From Fimbriimonas sp. (GTDB lineage Bacteria; Armatimonadota; Fimbriimonadia; Fimbriimonadales; Fimbriimonadaceae), in NCBI GenBank assembly GCA_030447945.1, contig JAUJNV010000109.1, positions 1-5,819 of the forward strand: DNA of 5,819 nt. The letters run 5' to 3'. This document shows, in pieces, positions 5,727 to 5,819 of this stretch. Positions within the stretch are counted from its first letter, which is position 1. Each line of letters starts with the position of its first letter. Below the pieces are notes generated by a model that was given only the letters and a program-made list of their open reading frames with translations, was not told where the DNA came from and searched no databases. The position numbers and the translations under genes are program-made.

Positions 5727-5819
5727 CTCCATGACGCTCCGCTCTGCGCTGCGCCACCCGTGAGCCTGGTACCCCGTGGAAAGGCCGTTCTACGGACTAG
5801 TTCCGTCCGACCCGGCTGG
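5727..5819. other. No gene seen at the right edge
   Basis: Only very short open frames exist on either strand. An imperfect palindrome, ACGGA-N5-TCCGT (5792-5806), is centred on ACTAGT; its meaning is unknown, and it could belong to a promoter or operator for a gene beyond the window. Confidence 0.3.

Noticed and set aside
1..5819. CRISPR array, tRNA or rRNA genes, insertion-sequence ends
   Set aside because: No regularly spaced repeats, no cloverleaf or T-arm signature and no transposase or terminal inverted repeats were found on either strand.

Overview
The window is high-GC DNA (roughly 64-65% by eye) with GTG starts and Arg/Ala-rich proteins. It most resembles an actinobacterial chromosome or element, although the sequence alone cannot fix the taxon. 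The content is a compact DNA-modification, restriction and repair cassette, i.e. part of a defence island.

Left part (1-1800): mostly minus-strand sequence in decay. At the left edge is the start of an OLD/RecF-like ATPase with an excellent ribosome binding site. Its Walker A carries one extra residue and its recognisable protein runs through at least three reading-frame changes. Next come about 550 bases with only fragments of coding sense, one broken at a run of five T. An EVE/PUA-like protein follows, complete for about 130 residues and then apparently out of frame.

Right part (1917-5726): four intact genes. A C5-cytosine DNA methyltransferase (plus strand) converges tail-to-tail on a NaeI-family type II restriction endonuclease (minus strand). 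Upstream of the endonuclease on the same strand is an HNH endonuclease with two winged-helix-like domains. Divergent from that is a 227-residue HhH-GPD DNA glycosylase with the MIG-type Tyr...Asp pair, followed by a bulged hairpin and a T run.

Inferred logic: the methyltransferase marks the restriction sites with 5-methylcytosine and the NaeI-like enzyme cuts unmarked DNA. The glycosylase would repair the T:G mismatches produced when 5-methylcytosine deaminates, a job done by Vsr nicking endonucleases in other systems. The EVE-like protein could be a reader of modified bases. The HNH protein is the least explained member and the best candidate for something undescribed. An 8-bp inverted repeat directly over the methyltransferase ribosome binding site suggests controlled methyltransferase expression.
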